Source: Flavobacteriaceae bacterium (lineage in GTDB: Bacteria; Bacteroidota; Bacteroidia; Flavobacteriales; Flavobacteriaceae). From it: DNA of 64,000 nt. Below, piece by piece: positions 34,131 to 43,873 of the stretch (positions are counted from its first letter, which is position 1; each line of letters begins with the position of its first letter). Under the pieces are notes generated by a model. That model saw only the letters and a list, made by a program, of their open reading frames with translations, had not been told where the DNA came from and did not search any database. The position numbers and the translations under genes were made by a program. The DNA lies in NCBI GenBank assembly GCA_004762155.1, contig SIHP01000008.1:219917-283916 (forward strand). The letters run 5' to 3'.

Positions 34131-35111
34131 ATGAAGATTGCTACTTTTTATTATTCACTAATCTTATTTTTGATAGTTTCAAATGTATCAGCACAAGAAA
34201 CTTTGCCTATATATCAGGATTATTTATCGGACAATATTTATTTAGTTCATCCTGCTGCTGCTGGTATTGGAGAATGTGGAAAAATAAGATTAACAGCTAG
34301 AGCACAGTGGTTAGATGTTGATAATGCACCTCAATTACAAACAGCTAGTTTTCATGCCAAAGTAAGCAACTATTCTAAAGCAGCTTATGGTTTTGTTTTT
34401 TATAATGATAAAAATGGTTTTCATTCTCAAACAGCACTTCAAGGAACATATGCGTATCATTTATCGTTAGACGAATCAAATAAATTTAAGCAATTGTCTT
34501 TTGGTTTATCTTTTTCTGCAGTTCAAAATAGTGTTGATCAAACTAGTTTTTCTGTTTCAGATCCAGTTGTACAACAAGTTATAGAGAGTAACTTTTATGT
34601 TAATGCAGATTTTGGTTTAGGGTATCATGTTGGTGGACTATCTAGTTATTTAACTGTAAAAAATATTTTTTTATCAGCAAAAAGCAATTTAACATCTGAG
34701 TTTGAATCTTTAAATTTAAGAAACTTTATAGTAGGAGCAGGGTATTTTTTTGGAAATGAAGATAAATATCAATTTGAGCCTTCATTTATGTTTCAACATA
34801 AAGAACAAATTGAAGAGAGTATACTAGATGTTAACTTTAAGGTTTATAAAAAGTTTACTAAATCTCAATTATGGTTTGCTTTATCTTACAGAAAATCTTT
34901 TGGCAGTAGTACTTTTGAACCAGGTCAATATGTTTCACCAATTTTAGGAATTAACCTTAACAAAACGATGTTCTCTTATACCTATACAAAGCAAATGGGG
35001 GATGTTGTTTTATCTGATGGAGGTTTTCATCAAATTACATTAGGGTTTAATGTTTTATGTAGAGAAAAAAGATTGTCTTCATGTCCTAATATCAATGGAA
35101 TATTATTCTAG
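34131..35111 (+). CDS. PorP/SprF-family type IX secretion-associated outer membrane protein
   Basis: 326 aa from the ATG at 34131, which starts a clean signal peptide (KIATFYYSLILFLIVSNVSAQE); a 7-codon longer frame exists. The start of the mature protein is family-typical: LPIYQDYLSDNIYLVHPAAAGIG...ARAQWLDVDNAPQLQTASFH. PorP/SprF proteins form outer-membrane barrels that help secrete or anchor T9SS cargo such as adhesins. No T9SS core genes are nearby, so this is a stand-alone copy, probably serving cargo in the accessory region. It ends 4 bases into the convergent murI gene. Confidence 0.88.
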   Translation: MKIATFYYSLILFLIVSNVSAQETLPIYQDYLSDNIYLVHPAAAGIGECGKIRLTARAQWLDVDNAPQLQTASFHAKVSNYSKAAYGFVFYNDKNGFHSQTALQGTYAYHLSLDESNKFKQLSFGLSFSAVQNSVDQTSFSVSDPVVQQVIESNFYVNADFGLGYHVGGLSSYLTVKNIFLSAKSNLTSEFESLNLRNFIVGAGYFFGNEDKYQFEPSFMFQHKEQIEESILDVNFKVYKKFTKSQLWFALSYRKSFGSSTFEPGQYVSPILGINLNKTMFSYTYTKQMGDVVLSDGGFHQITLGFNVLCREKRLSSCPNINGILF

Positions 35112-35902
35112 AAGTTTTCTTCGTTTATTTTAATATTTTTAAAATCTAAAAGTATTTCTTTTAATACGTTAGCATTTTTGTTAATTAATAACGAATGCTC
35201 TCCTAAATTGGTTTGTTTATTTAAGATATTATTATCATTCAAAATAATTTTAACTTGTTTAGATACAGCTTCGCCTGAATCAATAATAGAAATTTTAGGT
35301 CCTGTTATTTTTTTTATCTTAGATATTAAGTAAGGATAATGTGTACATCCTAAGACCAAACAATCTACATTTTTTTCTAACATTGGAGTAATATATTCAA
35401 ATAGTAAATTATCCATTTCATCAGAATCTATCTTTCCATTTTCTATAAGTTCTACTAAGCCTTCTCCAATTTGTTCAATAATTGTAATATTTGAATCAAT
35501 TAATGAAGAAGTTTTTTCAAAAAGTGTACTGTTTAAAGTTCCTTTTGTAGCAAGAATACCAATAACATTACTTTTTGTTTTTAAGGAAGCAGGCTTTATA
35601 GCTGGCTCAATACCAATAAAAGGTATACGATAAGTTTTTCTTAAGTATGTAATAGCATTAGTAGTTGCAGTATTACAAGCAATAACGATTGTCTTGCAAT
35701 TGTTATTAAGTAAGTATTCTGTGTTTTTAATACATAAATTAATGATTTCATCTTTAGTTTTTTGCCCATAAGGAGCGTTTTTACTGTCAGACAAGTATAA
35801 TGTGTCTTCATTTGGTAAAAAGGTCTTAATTTCTTTCCAAATAGATGTGCCTCCAATACCAGAGTCAAAAATGCCAATAGGATTTTTAGAAATATCAATC
35901 AT
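35108..35902 (-). CDS. murI: Glutamate racemase
   Basis: Protein of 264 aa that interconverts L- and D-glutamate for peptidoglycan. Both catalytic Cys are visible: IVIACNTATTNA and LVLGCTHYPYL. The N-terminus IGIFDSGIGGTSIW is typical, and length is usual. It is the last gene of the envelope cluster, separated from ompH by a strong hairpin, so it is partly uncoupled. It overlaps the convergent PorP/SprF stop by 4 bases. Confidence 0.95.
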   Translation of the reverse strand: MIDISKNPIGIFDSGIGGTSIWKEIKTFLPNEDTLYLSDSKNAPYGQKTKDEIINLCIKNTEYLLNNNCKTIVIACNTATTNAITYLRKTYRIPFIGIEPAIKPASLKTKSNVIGILATKGTLNSTLFEKTSSLIDSNITIIEQIGEGLVELIENGKIDSDEMDNLLFEYITPMLEKNVDCLVLGCTHYPYLISKIKKITGPKISIIDSGEAVSKQVKIILNDNNILNKQTNLGEHSLLINKNANVLKEILLDFKNIKINEENF

Positions 35903-35918
35903 AGTTAAAGCAAAAATA

Positions 35919-35950
35919 AAAATCCTGCTTTATTTATAAAGCAGGATTTT
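35919..35950 (-). terminator. Strong hairpin between ompH and murI
   Basis: A 14-bp perfect stem (AAAATCCTGCTTTA / TAAAGCAGGATTTT) with a 4-base loop and T-rich flank. It lies after the last OmpH stop and just before the murI start on the minus strand. It should end most of the uppS-bamA-ompH transcript. murI would then need its own promoter or read-through. Confidence 0.75.
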
Positions 35951-35973
35951 ATAATTATATCTAAAAAGTTTTT

Positions 35974-36477
35974 TTAGAAACCTAATTTAGTTTTTACTGC
36001 AGTATAAATATCATCACCACTATCAAAAACGATTAATCCTTTACCAGGAGTAGCATCTAAAACATAAACAATACCTTTTTCAGCAGCTACTGCTTTAATA
36101 GCATTCTGAGCTTTTTCTAAAATAGGAATAGTTTTTTGTTGATATTTTTTATTCATTTCTTGGTTCATCGTTTGCTCAGCTTGTTGAATCTTAGCACGAT
36201 CTTGTTGAACCTCTACAGCTCTCTTTTGGTTTACCTCTTGAGTTTGACCAGGGCCTTCAGCTTCATATTTTTTAATCTTAGCTTCTAAAGTTTTAAACAT
36301 ACCTTCAATTTCATCTCTATATGTTTTTTGTAACTTCTCTAGCTCAGTTTTCAAAGCCTTAGTTTCTGGCATAGCTGTTAATAACTTATCAGTGTTAATA
36401 TGTGCAGTTTTTTGTGCATTCACTCCTAATCCAACAGTAAAAATTGCAACTAATAATAACGTTTTTAAATGCTTCAT
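35974..36477 (-). CDS. OmpH/Skp-family periplasmic chaperone
   Basis: Protein of 167 aa. Signal peptide (KTLLLVAIFTVGLGVNAQ), then the Skp pattern: a short strand (KTAHINTDKLLTAMPE), a long charged helix pair and a final strand (GIVYVLDATPGKGLIVFD). Skp-type chaperones carry unfolded outer-membrane proteins to BamA. Located just downstream of a second OmpH gene and bamA. Confidence 0.92.
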   Translation of the reverse strand: MKHLKTLLLVAIFTVGLGVNAQKTAHINTDKLLTAMPETKALKTELEKLQKTYRDEIEGMFKTLEAKIKKYEAEGPGQTQEVNQKRAVEVQQDRAKIQQAEQTMNQEMNKKYQQKTIPILEKAQNAIKAVAAEKGIVYVLDATPGKGLIVFDSGDDIYTAVKTKLGF

Positions 36478-36517
36478 GTTTAATCTAATTTAATTTTCGT
36501 GTTCTTATTTCTTTAAT

Positions 36518-37324
36518 TTAATCCTCTTCTTGTGTTTCTTCTTCTTTTTCTTTATCAGCATCTTCTTTAGCTTTTTTTGCAGCTTCTCTTTTTGCTAATA
36601 ATAACTTTCTTTTTTCATCTCGGGCTTTTAATAAGGCCTGTCTTTTTTCTTCTATCTTTTGATACTTAGCTTCTCTTTCTGTAGCTTTCTTCTGCTTAGC
36701 AGCTTCTTTTGCAGCAATACGCTTTTGTTGTTCTTCTGATAAACCTTCTTTATCTAATAGTTTTTTTCGTTCTGCTATTTTATCATGCTTCGCTTGTTTC
36801 TTTTGGTCAATTTTTATCAGTTTAATAATAAGTTCGCTAATATCGTGTTTTTTGTTAGAATATAGCATAACTAAGTCACCAGATTTATCAAAAACAAAAT
36901 CATACTTCTTACGAGATGCTATTGTTTGAACTGCATTGTAAACTTGATCTTGAACTGGCTGTATTAATTTTTGTCTTAAATTATACATATCGCCTTGTGG
37001 ACCAAAATATAAAGATTCTAATTTGCGTAAAGCTTCTTCCTTTATAAAAATATCCTCTTCTCTCTCAAGAATTAAATCTTTTGTTAAGATAGCTTTTTCA
37101 TTAGCTAAATCAGTTTTTAACACTTCAATACTTCTAGCTTCTTTATCTAGTTTTCCTTTCCACTTTTCTACTTTGGCATTTAAAGCGTTTTGTGCTGTAA
37201 TATATTCTGGAACACTCTGTAAAATGTATTCCATATCTATATAAGCAATACGCTGACTTTTTTGCGCATGAATAGTTGCCAATGTAACAAGTAAAAGAAC
37301 TAGTAGTAAAATGTTTTTTTTCAT
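36518..37324 (-). CDS. OmpH/Skp-family periplasmic chaperone with long charged tail
   Basis: Protein of 268 aa. The signal peptide ends at IHAQ, and the Skp core covers residues about 22-180 (RIAYIDMEYILQSVPEY...YDFVFDKSGDLVMLYS). An extra tail of about 80 residues, extremely rich in Lys, Glu and Ala, ends in EEETQEED. Bacteroidetes often carry two OmpH copies after bamA. The tail role is unknown. Confidence 0.9.
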   Translation of the reverse strand: MKKNILLLVLLLVTLATIHAQKSQRIAYIDMEYILQSVPEYITAQNALNAKVEKWKGKLDKEARSIEVLKTDLANEKAILTKDLILEREEDIFIKEEALRKLESLYFGPQGDMYNLRQKLIQPVQDQVYNAVQTIASRKKYDFVFDKSGDLVMLYSNKKHDISELIIKLIKIDQKKQAKHDKIAERKKLLDKEGLSEEQQKRIAAKEAAKQKKATEREAKYQKIEEKRQALLKARDEKRKLLLAKREAAKKAKEDADKEKEEETQEED

Positions 37325-37373
37325 CTTAATATAATGTATTTAGAAAAAACCGTGCCAAAAACAAGACACACTA

Positions 37374-37381
37374 CAAATGTA
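37374..37381 (-). promoter_or_regulatory. Candidate -7 box for ompH
   Basis: On the minus strand TACATTTG matches TAnnTTTG, about 50 bases upstream of the 268-aa OmpH start. It would allow OmpH expression apart from bamA. The -33 region is not clear. Confidence 0.35.
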
Positions 37382-37389
37382 TCAAATTT

Positions 37390-39963
37390 TTAGAATTGTC
37401 TTCCGATTATAAAATGTGTTTGCCAGCCTGATTTTGTTGGGTTTAAAGACGTGTCACCAGGTAACGCATCAAATCCATGAGCAAAATCAATACCTAATAA
37501 GCCAAATGCAGGCATAAATATACGAATACCAAGACCAGCAGATCGTTTTAATTCAAACGGATTGTACTCCGTAAAATTGTCATAAGAATTACCAGCTTCA
37601 ATAAAACCTAAAGTATATATAGATGCTGATGGTTTATCTGTAATAGAATAACGTAACTCTAATTGAAATTTATTATAGATAGAACCTCCTTCAGAAGAAG
37701 AAAGACTACTGTTTTCGTATCCACGTAATCCAACAACTTCACGTCCATCTAATTGTCCTTGTGCAATTCCATCACCTCCAACAAAAAATCGTTCTACAGG
37801 TGTAATACCTAATTCATTATTATATGTCCCTAAATATCCTATTTCAAAATTAGACATTAATACTAGTTTTTTAGCAAGTGCAGTATACCATTTTCCTTTT
37901 GCAGATATTTTATAATACTCTAACCATTTGTATTTTTCTCCTAAATATTCTTGAGCTTCATCGGTTGTAGAATCTTCTGGTTCTTCATAAGTAGTACCAT
38001 TTACCAAAGAATACGGAAATGTTGCTTTTGCACGTATAGAAAAATCAGATCCATAAGTAGGGAAGATTAAACTAGGTCCAGCAGAGTTACGTCCTAAAGA
38101 AATACTATAAGCTAAATTGTTTAAAGTACCTTTATTAAGGAAAACAGAACTTCCTAAAGCATATGTATAATTATTTAAAGCAATTTGCTGGTAACTCACT
38201 GTTTGAGATAAAGTAAAATAATCATCAGGCCATTTTAAACGTTGTCCTAAACCAATTGAGGCTCCTAATATAGATAAACTCTGATCTTTGTCTACATTTC
38301 CTGTTGTGAAATCAAATTGATATTGATTAGACAAATATACTGAGAAAGATAATGATTTTGGTTTTTTTCCACCTAACCATGGTTCAGTAAAAGAAAAGCT
38401 ATAGGTGTTAAATGTTCTACTTGCTTGTAAACGCAATGATAATGTTTGACCATCACCCATTGGTAAAGGTTTATAAGCGTCTTTATTAAAAATGTTTTTT
38501 ACGGAAAAATTGTTAAAAGAAAGTCCAAGTGTACCAATAAATGATCCACCACCATAACCACCTTGAAGCTCAATTTGACTTCCTCCTTTTTCTATTACAG
38601 AAAAATCAATATCAGCAGTTTTATTTTGATAATCAGGTTTAACTTCTGGAGTTACATTCGTATCAAAGAAACCTAATTGACCAATCTCACGGATTGAACG
38701 TATAATGTTTTCTCTACTGAATAAATCTCCTGGTTTTACACGTAATTCTCTATAAATTACATGGTCATTAGTTTTATCATTTCCAAGTACGGTAACTTTT
38801 CTAATTGTTGCTGGTTCGTCTTCTCTAATTCTAACTTCTACAGTAATAGAGTCGTTATTTACTTTTGTCTCAACAGCATTTACCGAAGAAAATAAATAAC
38901 CATTGTTTTGATAAAGTGTTTGGATGTCTTGCGAATCTGGAGTTCCATCACCAGAAATTCGTTCTTTTAAAACCTTACCATTATAGATGTCTCCTTTTTC
39001 GATTTTTAGAAACCTCATAAGGAACTCATCATTATATTTTTTGTTTCCAACAAATAATATCTCTTTAAAACGATATTGTTTACCTTCTTCTAAATCAATT
39101 TCTAGATTTACAGTATTGTCATCATTCCAAGTTAATTTATCACTTAAAATTCTAGCATCTCTATAACCAAGCTGACTGTAAGTGTCTATAATGTTTTTTA
39201 AATCCTCTTGATAATCGTCTATGATATATTTTGATGTTTTCCAAAAACGACCAAAAAACTTACGTTTGGTGTTTTTCATAGCGCCTCTTAACTTGCTGTC
39301 AGATAAAGCGTCATTACCAGTGAAAATAATTTCTTTAATCTTAACACGAGCACCTTTATCTATAAAGATTTTCATGTCAACGCTATTAGTATCAGTAGTA
39401 TCTTTTTTAGTATCTAAAGAAACTTTAGCATTTAAAAAACCTTTATCAGTATATTTTTTCGCGATATAATTTCGTGTTGTTATGATAAGGTTATCAGTAA
39501 CTTGTGCACCAGTTTTTAGTTCAGCTTCTGTTTTTAATTCTTTAGCTTTCGACTTGCTAATACCAGTAATTTTTACTCTATTTAACTGAGGTAATTCAGT
39601 AACGTCAAATTGTAAATAAACAGTGTTTCCGTCAATTTTAGATAAATAAACATCAACATCACCAAATTGTTTACTTTCATAAAGCTTTTTTATAGCACTT
39701 GTAAGTTTGTCTCCTGGAAGTTTAATAGGTAGTCCTGTTGTTAATCCAGTGTAAACCCTAACAGTTTCTTCACTAAATTTCTGTAAACCAGTAACGGTTA
39801 TACCTCCAAGGATATATTCTTTACCTTTTTCGTAATCAATCTTACCTGAAACATCCTTTGAAGAAGGAATACTATCTTTAGGAGTTGTTTCTTGAGCTTG
39901 TATATTCATCGACTTACTAAATGCGATGATAAAAAATGCTGCTAATAATGAATTCTTATTCAT
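37390..39963 (-). CDS. bamA: BamA outer-membrane protein assembly factor
   Basis: About 857 aa from the ATG at 39963, which gives a proper signal peptide (KNSLLAAFFIIAFSKSMNIQAQE); the longer frame begins inside uppS. Five POTRA domains (about 45-440) precede the 16-strand barrel. The conserved loop-6 motif appears as GLRGYENSS (family VRGF/Y type), and the C-terminus ends in aromatic IIGRQF. It inserts barrel proteins into the outer membrane. It overlaps the uppS stop by 8 bases and sits upstream of two OmpH chaperones. Confidence 0.96.
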   Translation of the reverse strand: MNKNSLLAAFFIIAFSKSMNIQAQETTPKDSIPSSKDVSGKIDYEKGKEYILGGITVTGLQKFSEETVRVYTGLTTGLPIKLPGDKLTSAIKKLYESKQFGDVDVYLSKIDGNTVYLQFDVTELPQLNRVKITGISKSKAKELKTEAELKTGAQVTDNLIITTRNYIAKKYTDKGFLNAKVSLDTKKDTTDTNSVDMKIFIDKGARVKIKEIIFTGNDALSDSKLRGAMKNTKRKFFGRFWKTSKYIIDDYQEDLKNIIDTYSQLGYRDARILSDKLTWNDDNTVNLEIDLEEGKQYRFKEILFVGNKKYNDEFLMRFLKIEKGDIYNGKVLKERISGDGTPDSQDIQTLYQNNGYLFSSVNAVETKVNNDSITVEVRIREDEPATIRKVTVLGNDKTNDHVIYRELRVKPGDLFSRENIIRSIREIGQLGFFDTNVTPEVKPDYQNKTADIDFSVIEKGGSQIELQGGYGGGSFIGTLGLSFNNFSVKNIFNKDAYKPLPMGDGQTLSLRLQASRTFNTYSFSFTEPWLGGKKPKSLSFSVYLSNQYQFDFTTGNVDKDQSLSILGASIGLGQRLKWPDDYFTLSQTVSYQQIALNNYTYALGSSVFLNKGTLNNLAYSISLGRNSAGPSLIFPTYGSDFSIRAKATFPYSLVNGTTYEEPEDSTTDEAQEYLGEKYKWLEYYKISAKGKWYTALAKKLVLMSNFEIGYLGTYNNELGITPVERFFVGGDGIAQGQLDGREVVGLRGYENSSLSSSEGGSIYNKFQLELRYSITDKPSASIYTLGFIEAGNSYDNFTEYNPFELKRSAGLGIRIFMPAFGLLGIDFAHGFDALPGDTSLNPTKSGWQTHFIIGRQF

Positions 39964-40708
39964 TAGTTTTAATCTGTTCACTTGTCTTTCCAAATCTTCG
40001 TTCTCTATTCTGATAATCAATTATTGCGTCGAAAAGATTTTCTTTTCTAAAATCTGGCCATAATATTTCAGTGAAATATAATTCAGCATAAGCCATCTGC
40101 CAAAGCAAAAAATTACTAATTCTTTGCTCTCCACTTGTACGTATCATTAAATCAACGTCCGGCAAATTAAACGTATATAAATGATTATTTATAATATTTT
40201 GATCTATTTTTTCAATATCTAATTCTTTATTAACAACTTTTTTAGATATGTTTTTGATAGTATTAACAATTTCTTCTCTAGAACCATAACTCAAAGCAAA
40301 AGACAATGTTATTTTTGTATTGTTTTTTGTTTCTTCAATAACCTTATTTAAAACCTTTTGAGCACTTTTAGGTAAGCTTTGAGTATCACCTATGGAGTTG
40401 ATTTTTACGTTTTTTCTTTGGAACTCAGGAAGTTCTTTTTTTAGTGTAGTGATTAATAAGCTCATTAATGCATCTACTTCAAATTTTGGTCTGTTCCAGT
40501 TTTCAGTAGAAAAAGCATACATTGTTAAATACTTAACACCTAATTCAGATGCGGTATCAGCTGTTTCTCTAATTGCAGTTAAAGCATTTCTATGTCCAAA
40601 AACACGTTGCATACCTTTATTCTTAGCCCAACGACCATTACCATCCATTATTACAGCAATATGGTTTGGGATTTTATTAAGGTTAATGCTTTGTAGTTTT
40701 TTATCCAT
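39956..40708 (-). CDS. uppS: Isoprenyl transferase (undecaprenyl diphosphate synthase)
   Basis: Protein of 250 aa, family length. Catalytic Asp region HIAVIMDGNGRWAK, then GHRNAL, YLTMYAFSTENWNRP and IRTSGEQRISNFLLWQMAYAE are all diagnostic. It makes the lipid carrier for cell-wall precursors from FPP and IPP in the cytoplasm. Downstream of the DUF6089 gene (5 bases) and overlapping bamA. Confidence 0.97.
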   Translation of the reverse strand: MDKKLQSINLNKIPNHIAVIMDGNGRWAKNKGMQRVFGHRNALTAIRETADTASELGVKYLTMYAFSTENWNRPKFEVDALMSLLITTLKKELPEFQRKNVKINSIGDTQSLPKSAQKVLNKVIEETKNNTKITLSFALSYGSREEIVNTIKNISKKVVNKELDIEKIDQNIINNHLYTFNLPDVDLMIRTSGEQRISNFLLWQMAYAELYFTEILWPDFRKENLFDAIIDYQNRERRFGKTSEQIKTNE

Positions 40709-40713
40709 GTATT

Positions 40714-41400
40714 TTACTCTCTTGGTGCATAACAGGCAGGTCTTCCAAAGGTATATACCAAAGAAACTCCTGTGAATAAGTAATGATCATTACCATATCC
40801 GCCTATATTTAATGAATCTATATCTGGTGTTGTATAATCTAAGTCATCAGAAAAACTTAAACGAATACCAGATTCTATTGCGTATGCCATATGGTCTGAT
40901 AATCTTCCCTTTACACCAATTCCTAAAGGAATTGAATAAGAGGCTTTATTATCATAAATAGCATCATTATTACTGTTAAAAGCTGTTACAGTTTTGTAAT
41001 TAATTGCTGCAACCTGAACTAATATATAAGGTGTGAATGAACTATCATGTTCACTAATATCGTAATCAAAAAAATTAATTTCAGCACCAACAGCTATTTC
41101 ATAAACAGTATTGCTAAAACTAATAGGGGCAGGGTTTCTGTTTTCTCTATAATCATTGCCAGAGTTTGCATCATCACCTTGTATTGGTAAAGAAAGTAGC
41201 GTACCTCTTAATGCTATTCTAGGATTTAAATTGTATTTATAAATTAAACCAGCTCCAAATTGATTTGGATTAATATAATTAGTGCTTCCAATATCTCCAA
41301 TATAGTTTGTTCCCCCAGCAAAAAAACCAACTTCATGGATTTGTGAGTATGAAATACTTGTAGCACAAGCGAATAATAATAAAATTAAATATCTTTTCAT
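40714..41400 (-). CDS. DUF6089-family outer membrane protein
   Basis: Protein of 228 aa. The signal peptide ends at ISYSQ, followed by the family start HEVGFFAGGTNYIGDIGSTNYINPN and beta-barrel strands (GAGLIYKYNLNPRIALRGTL, YEIAVGAEINFFDYDI). It ends VSLVYTFGRPACYAPRE. Found next to uppS and bamA across Bacteroidetes, probably an envelope barrel; exact role unknown. Confidence 0.88.
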   Translation of the reverse strand: MKRYLILLLFACATSISYSQIHEVGFFAGGTNYIGDIGSTNYINPNQFGAGLIYKYNLNPRIALRGTLLSLPIQGDDANSGNDYRENRNPAPISFSNTVYEIAVGAEINFFDYDISEHDSSFTPYILVQVAAINYKTVTAFNSNNDAIYDNKASYSIPLGIGVKGRLSDHMAYAIESGIRLSFSDDLDYTTPDIDSLNIGGYGNDHYLFTGVSLVYTFGRPACYAPRE

Positions 41401-41416
41401 TGATAAAAATAGCGTG

Positions 41417-41424
41417 CAAATATA
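41417..41424 (-). promoter_or_regulatory. Candidate -7 box for the DUF6089-uppS-bamA-ompH unit
   Basis: On the minus strand TATATTTG matches TAnnTTTG, 17 bases upstream of the DUF6089 start. A T-rich stretch lies near the expected -33 position. Confidence 0.45.
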
Positions 41425-41508
41425 GGAATTTGAATTTGCTTTAAAAAGTTAATAATCTGTCTTTTTTGATTAACTTTAATTTTCGTGTTTTATTGTTGAG
41501 GAAGGCTA

Positions 41509-42405
41509 TTAGTTTGATTTATTACGAGTGTCTTCTCCCCAAAGTAATTTTCCGCGCAATGTTTTTAGGTAAGATTGATTTTTTAAAATGATACTTTTAA
41601 CAGTAAATGATGCTTTTTTAATACGTACTTTACTCTCTTTTGGAGCAGTAGAGATTCTTGAGTCTAAAGAAATAAGGAAATCTTTTTCTCTAGCGCTTAT
41701 TTCCAAATCAATAATTGTATCATCAGACATTATTATTGGTCTAGCATTTAAATTATGAGGTGCTATTGGAGTAACTATAAGGTTTTTAGAGTTTGGCAAT
41801 ACAACTGGGCCACCACAACTTAAAGAATAACCAGTAGAACCAGTTGGAGTTGCAATAATTAAACCATCTGCCCAATAATTAGTAAGATATTCATTGTTTA
41901 AATACGTTTTAACACCAATCATAGAAGTAGTATTTCTTCTAGCAACAGTTACATCATTTAAAGCAAAATTTATTTCAGCTATTTCCTTAGTTTCAGGGGT
42001 AACTTGCACTTCTAATAAAGAACGCTCTTGAATAGTATATTCTTTGTTGATTAGTAAGTTTATTGAAGCTTCAATTTCATCCTTTTTAACGGTTGCTAAA
42101 AAGCCTAATCTACCAGTGTTAATTCCTAAAATAGGTATGTTTAAGTCTCTTATGTAAGTTACAGCTCTTAAGATTGTTCCGTCTCCACCTAGTGTAAACA
42201 TAAAGTCAAAACTGTTGGATAAATCATTAAAATGAGAAAAAGTTGGATATCTTTTGGCTATGGATTTGTTTTCAAATAATAAATTATGAAATTTTTCTTC
42301 AAAAACTATTTCAATGGCATTTTTATGTAATATCTCTAATAAAATATTAATTTCCTTTTCAGAAGAAATGGAATACGATTGTGCGTAAATAGCGATTTTC
42401 TTCAC
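41509..42405 (-). CDS. nadK: NAD kinase
   Basis: Protein of 298 aa. The GGDG motif (MFTLGGDGTILRAV), the NE-type segment (EINFALNDVTVAR) and the diagnostic PTGSTGYSLSCGGPVV are present. It phosphorylates NAD to NADP in the cytoplasm. It is 28 bases downstream of the CBS gene and 108 bases upstream of the DUF6089 promoter region. Confidence 0.97.
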   Translation of the reverse strand: MKKIAIYAQSYSISSEKEINILLEILHKNAIEIVFEEKFHNLLFENKSIAKRYPTFSHFNDLSNSFDFMFTLGGDGTILRAVTYIRDLNIPILGINTGRLGFLATVKKDEIEASINLLINKEYTIQERSLLEVQVTPETKEIAEINFALNDVTVARRNTTSMIGVKTYLNNEYLTNYWADGLIIATPTGSTGYSLSCGGPVVLPNSKNLIVTPIAPHNLNARPIIMSDDTIIDLEISAREKDFLISLDSRISTAPKESKVRIKKASFTVKSIILKNQSYLKTLRGKLLWGEDTRNKSN

Positions 42406-42433
42406 TTAAAATAATTGATTTTATCTTAGACAG

Positions 42434-43093
42434 TTACATGTCTAAATATTTTTTTAAATAATTAGCTCTTTCTTTTAATTCTTCCAAATAAAAGTCATCT
42501 TCATGTTCAGAAATAACATGATAATCATATCGTCTAAACATTTGTATAACTTCATTCATTTCTCTAGAAGAAATTTTTAATGTAGCTCTAATTTCGTCAT
42601 TACTTTCAGAAGAAATATAAAGTCCTAGTAAACGAGCTTTATTGTTTTCAACAATTTGAGCAACTTCTCCCATAGAGAAATCACTTTTTGTTTTAGAGAT
42701 TACTAATGTCTCGTTATCCCTATGTAAAAACGGACTGTCGGCAAATACATCTAAAATATCACTCAACTCATAGTAACCTATATAATCTTTATCTTGATTT
42801 AATACAGGAATTAAATTACAATCATTATCAGCAAATAAAGCAATTAAATCCAATAAAGGAGTCTTTTCTGTTGCAAAAAAATGGTGGAATAAATGAGAAT
42901 ATTCTTTTAGTTTATTGGTTGTGTCTTCAATAGTTCTAATATCACTATCAGCAAAACAACCTATTAACTTATTGTTTTCTAGTATTGGAAAATGCGAAAT
43001 AGGATAATTAGCACAACGTTGTTGTGCCATTTCTACGGTACAATTTAAAGACAATGCTTTAATTTCCTTTAATATATAATCGTTAATATTCAT
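42434..43093 (-). CDS. CBS-domain protein
   Basis: Protein of 219 aa. Two CBS motifs at residues about 8-65 and 75-130 (QRCANYPISHFPILENNKLI, NDCNLIPVLNQDKDYIGYYE), then an ACT-like C-terminal half (ARLLGLYISSESNDEIRATL). Such pairs bind nucleotides and regulate partners. It heads the nadK cluster in many Bacteroidetes. Partner unknown. Confidence 0.88.
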   Translation of the reverse strand: MNINDYILKEIKALSLNCTVEMAQQRCANYPISHFPILENNKLIGCFADSDIRTIEDTTNKLKEYSHLFHHFFATEKTPLLDLIALFADNDCNLIPVLNQDKDYIGYYELSDILDVFADSPFLHRDNETLVISKTKSDFSMGEVAQIVENNKARLLGLYISSESNDEIRATLKISSREMNEVIQMFRRYDYHVISEHEDDFYLEELKERANYLKKYLDM

Positions 43094-43127
43094 TAATACG
43101 AATATAGTTTAAAAACTTTTAATGGTT

Positions 43128-43135
43128 TATTTTTG
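43128..43135 (+). promoter_or_regulatory. Candidate -7 box for pdxJ
   Basis: TATTTTTG matches TAnnTTTG, ending 14 bases before the pdxJ start. This lies in the 56-base divergent gap between the CBS gene and pdxJ. The -33 region is only T-rich. Confidence 0.45.
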
Positions 43136-43149
43136 CATTTTAATTTGAA

Positions 43150-43869
43150 ATGATGACAAAGTTAAGTGTAAATATTAATAAAATAGCAACTTTACGTAAT
43201 TCTCGTGGAGGAAATGTGCCAAATTTATTAAAAGTAGCTCAAGATATTCAGGATTTTGGAGCCCAAGGAATAACAATTCATCCAAGACCAGATGAACGCC
43301 ATATTCGTTATCAGGATGCTTATGATTTAAAAAATATAGTTTCTACAGAATATAATATTGAAGGAAATCCAATTAAAAAGTTTATGGATTTAGTATTGGA
43401 TGTTAAACCAACACAAGTAACTTTAGTTCCAGATAGTGTTGATGCCATAACTTCAAATGCAGGTTGGGATACAATTTCTCATCAATCTTATTTACAAGAG
43501 GTAATTGCAGAATTTAAAAATAATGGAATTAGAACTTCTATTTTTATAGATACTGATGAAAAATTGATTGAAGCTGCTGCAAAAACAGGAGCCGATAGAA
43601 TTGAGTTGTATACAGAACAGTTTGCTAGTGAATTTGAAAATGGAAACAAAGATGCAGTGAAACCTTATACAAATGCAGCTGTTTTAGCACATGATTTAGG
43701 TTTAGGAATAAATGCAGGACATGATTTGAGTTTAGATAATATTCAGTTTTTTAAACAGCATATTCCAAATTTAGCTGAAGTTTCAATTGGGCATGCATTA
43801 ATTTCTGAAAGTATTTATTTAGGAATAGAAAATGTTGTAAATATGTATTTACACAAATTACAAGGATAA
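43150..43869 (+). CDS. pdxJ: Pyridoxine 5'-phosphate synthase
   Basis: Protein of 239 aa (the second Met, 3 bases in, is an equally good start). Typical KLSVNINKIATLRNSRGG, then ITIHPRPDERHIRYQDAYDL, VTLVPDS and a GINAGHDLSLDN motif. It condenses 1-deoxyxylulose 5-phosphate derivatives into pyridoxine 5-phosphate (vitamin B6 pathway). It is followed 4 bases later by the hydrolase gene. Confidence 0.97.
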   Translation: MMTKLSVNINKIATLRNSRGGNVPNLLKVAQDIQDFGAQGITIHPRPDERHIRYQDAYDLKNIVSTEYNIEGNPIKKFMDLVLDVKPTQVTLVPDSVDAITSNAGWDTISHQSYLQEVIAEFKNNGIRTSIFIDTDEKLIEAAAKTGADRIELYTEQFASEFENGNKDAVKPYTNAAVLAHDLGLGINAGHDLSLDNIQFFKQHIPNLAEVSIGHALISESIYLGIENVVNMYLHKLQG

Positions 43870-43873
43870 AATT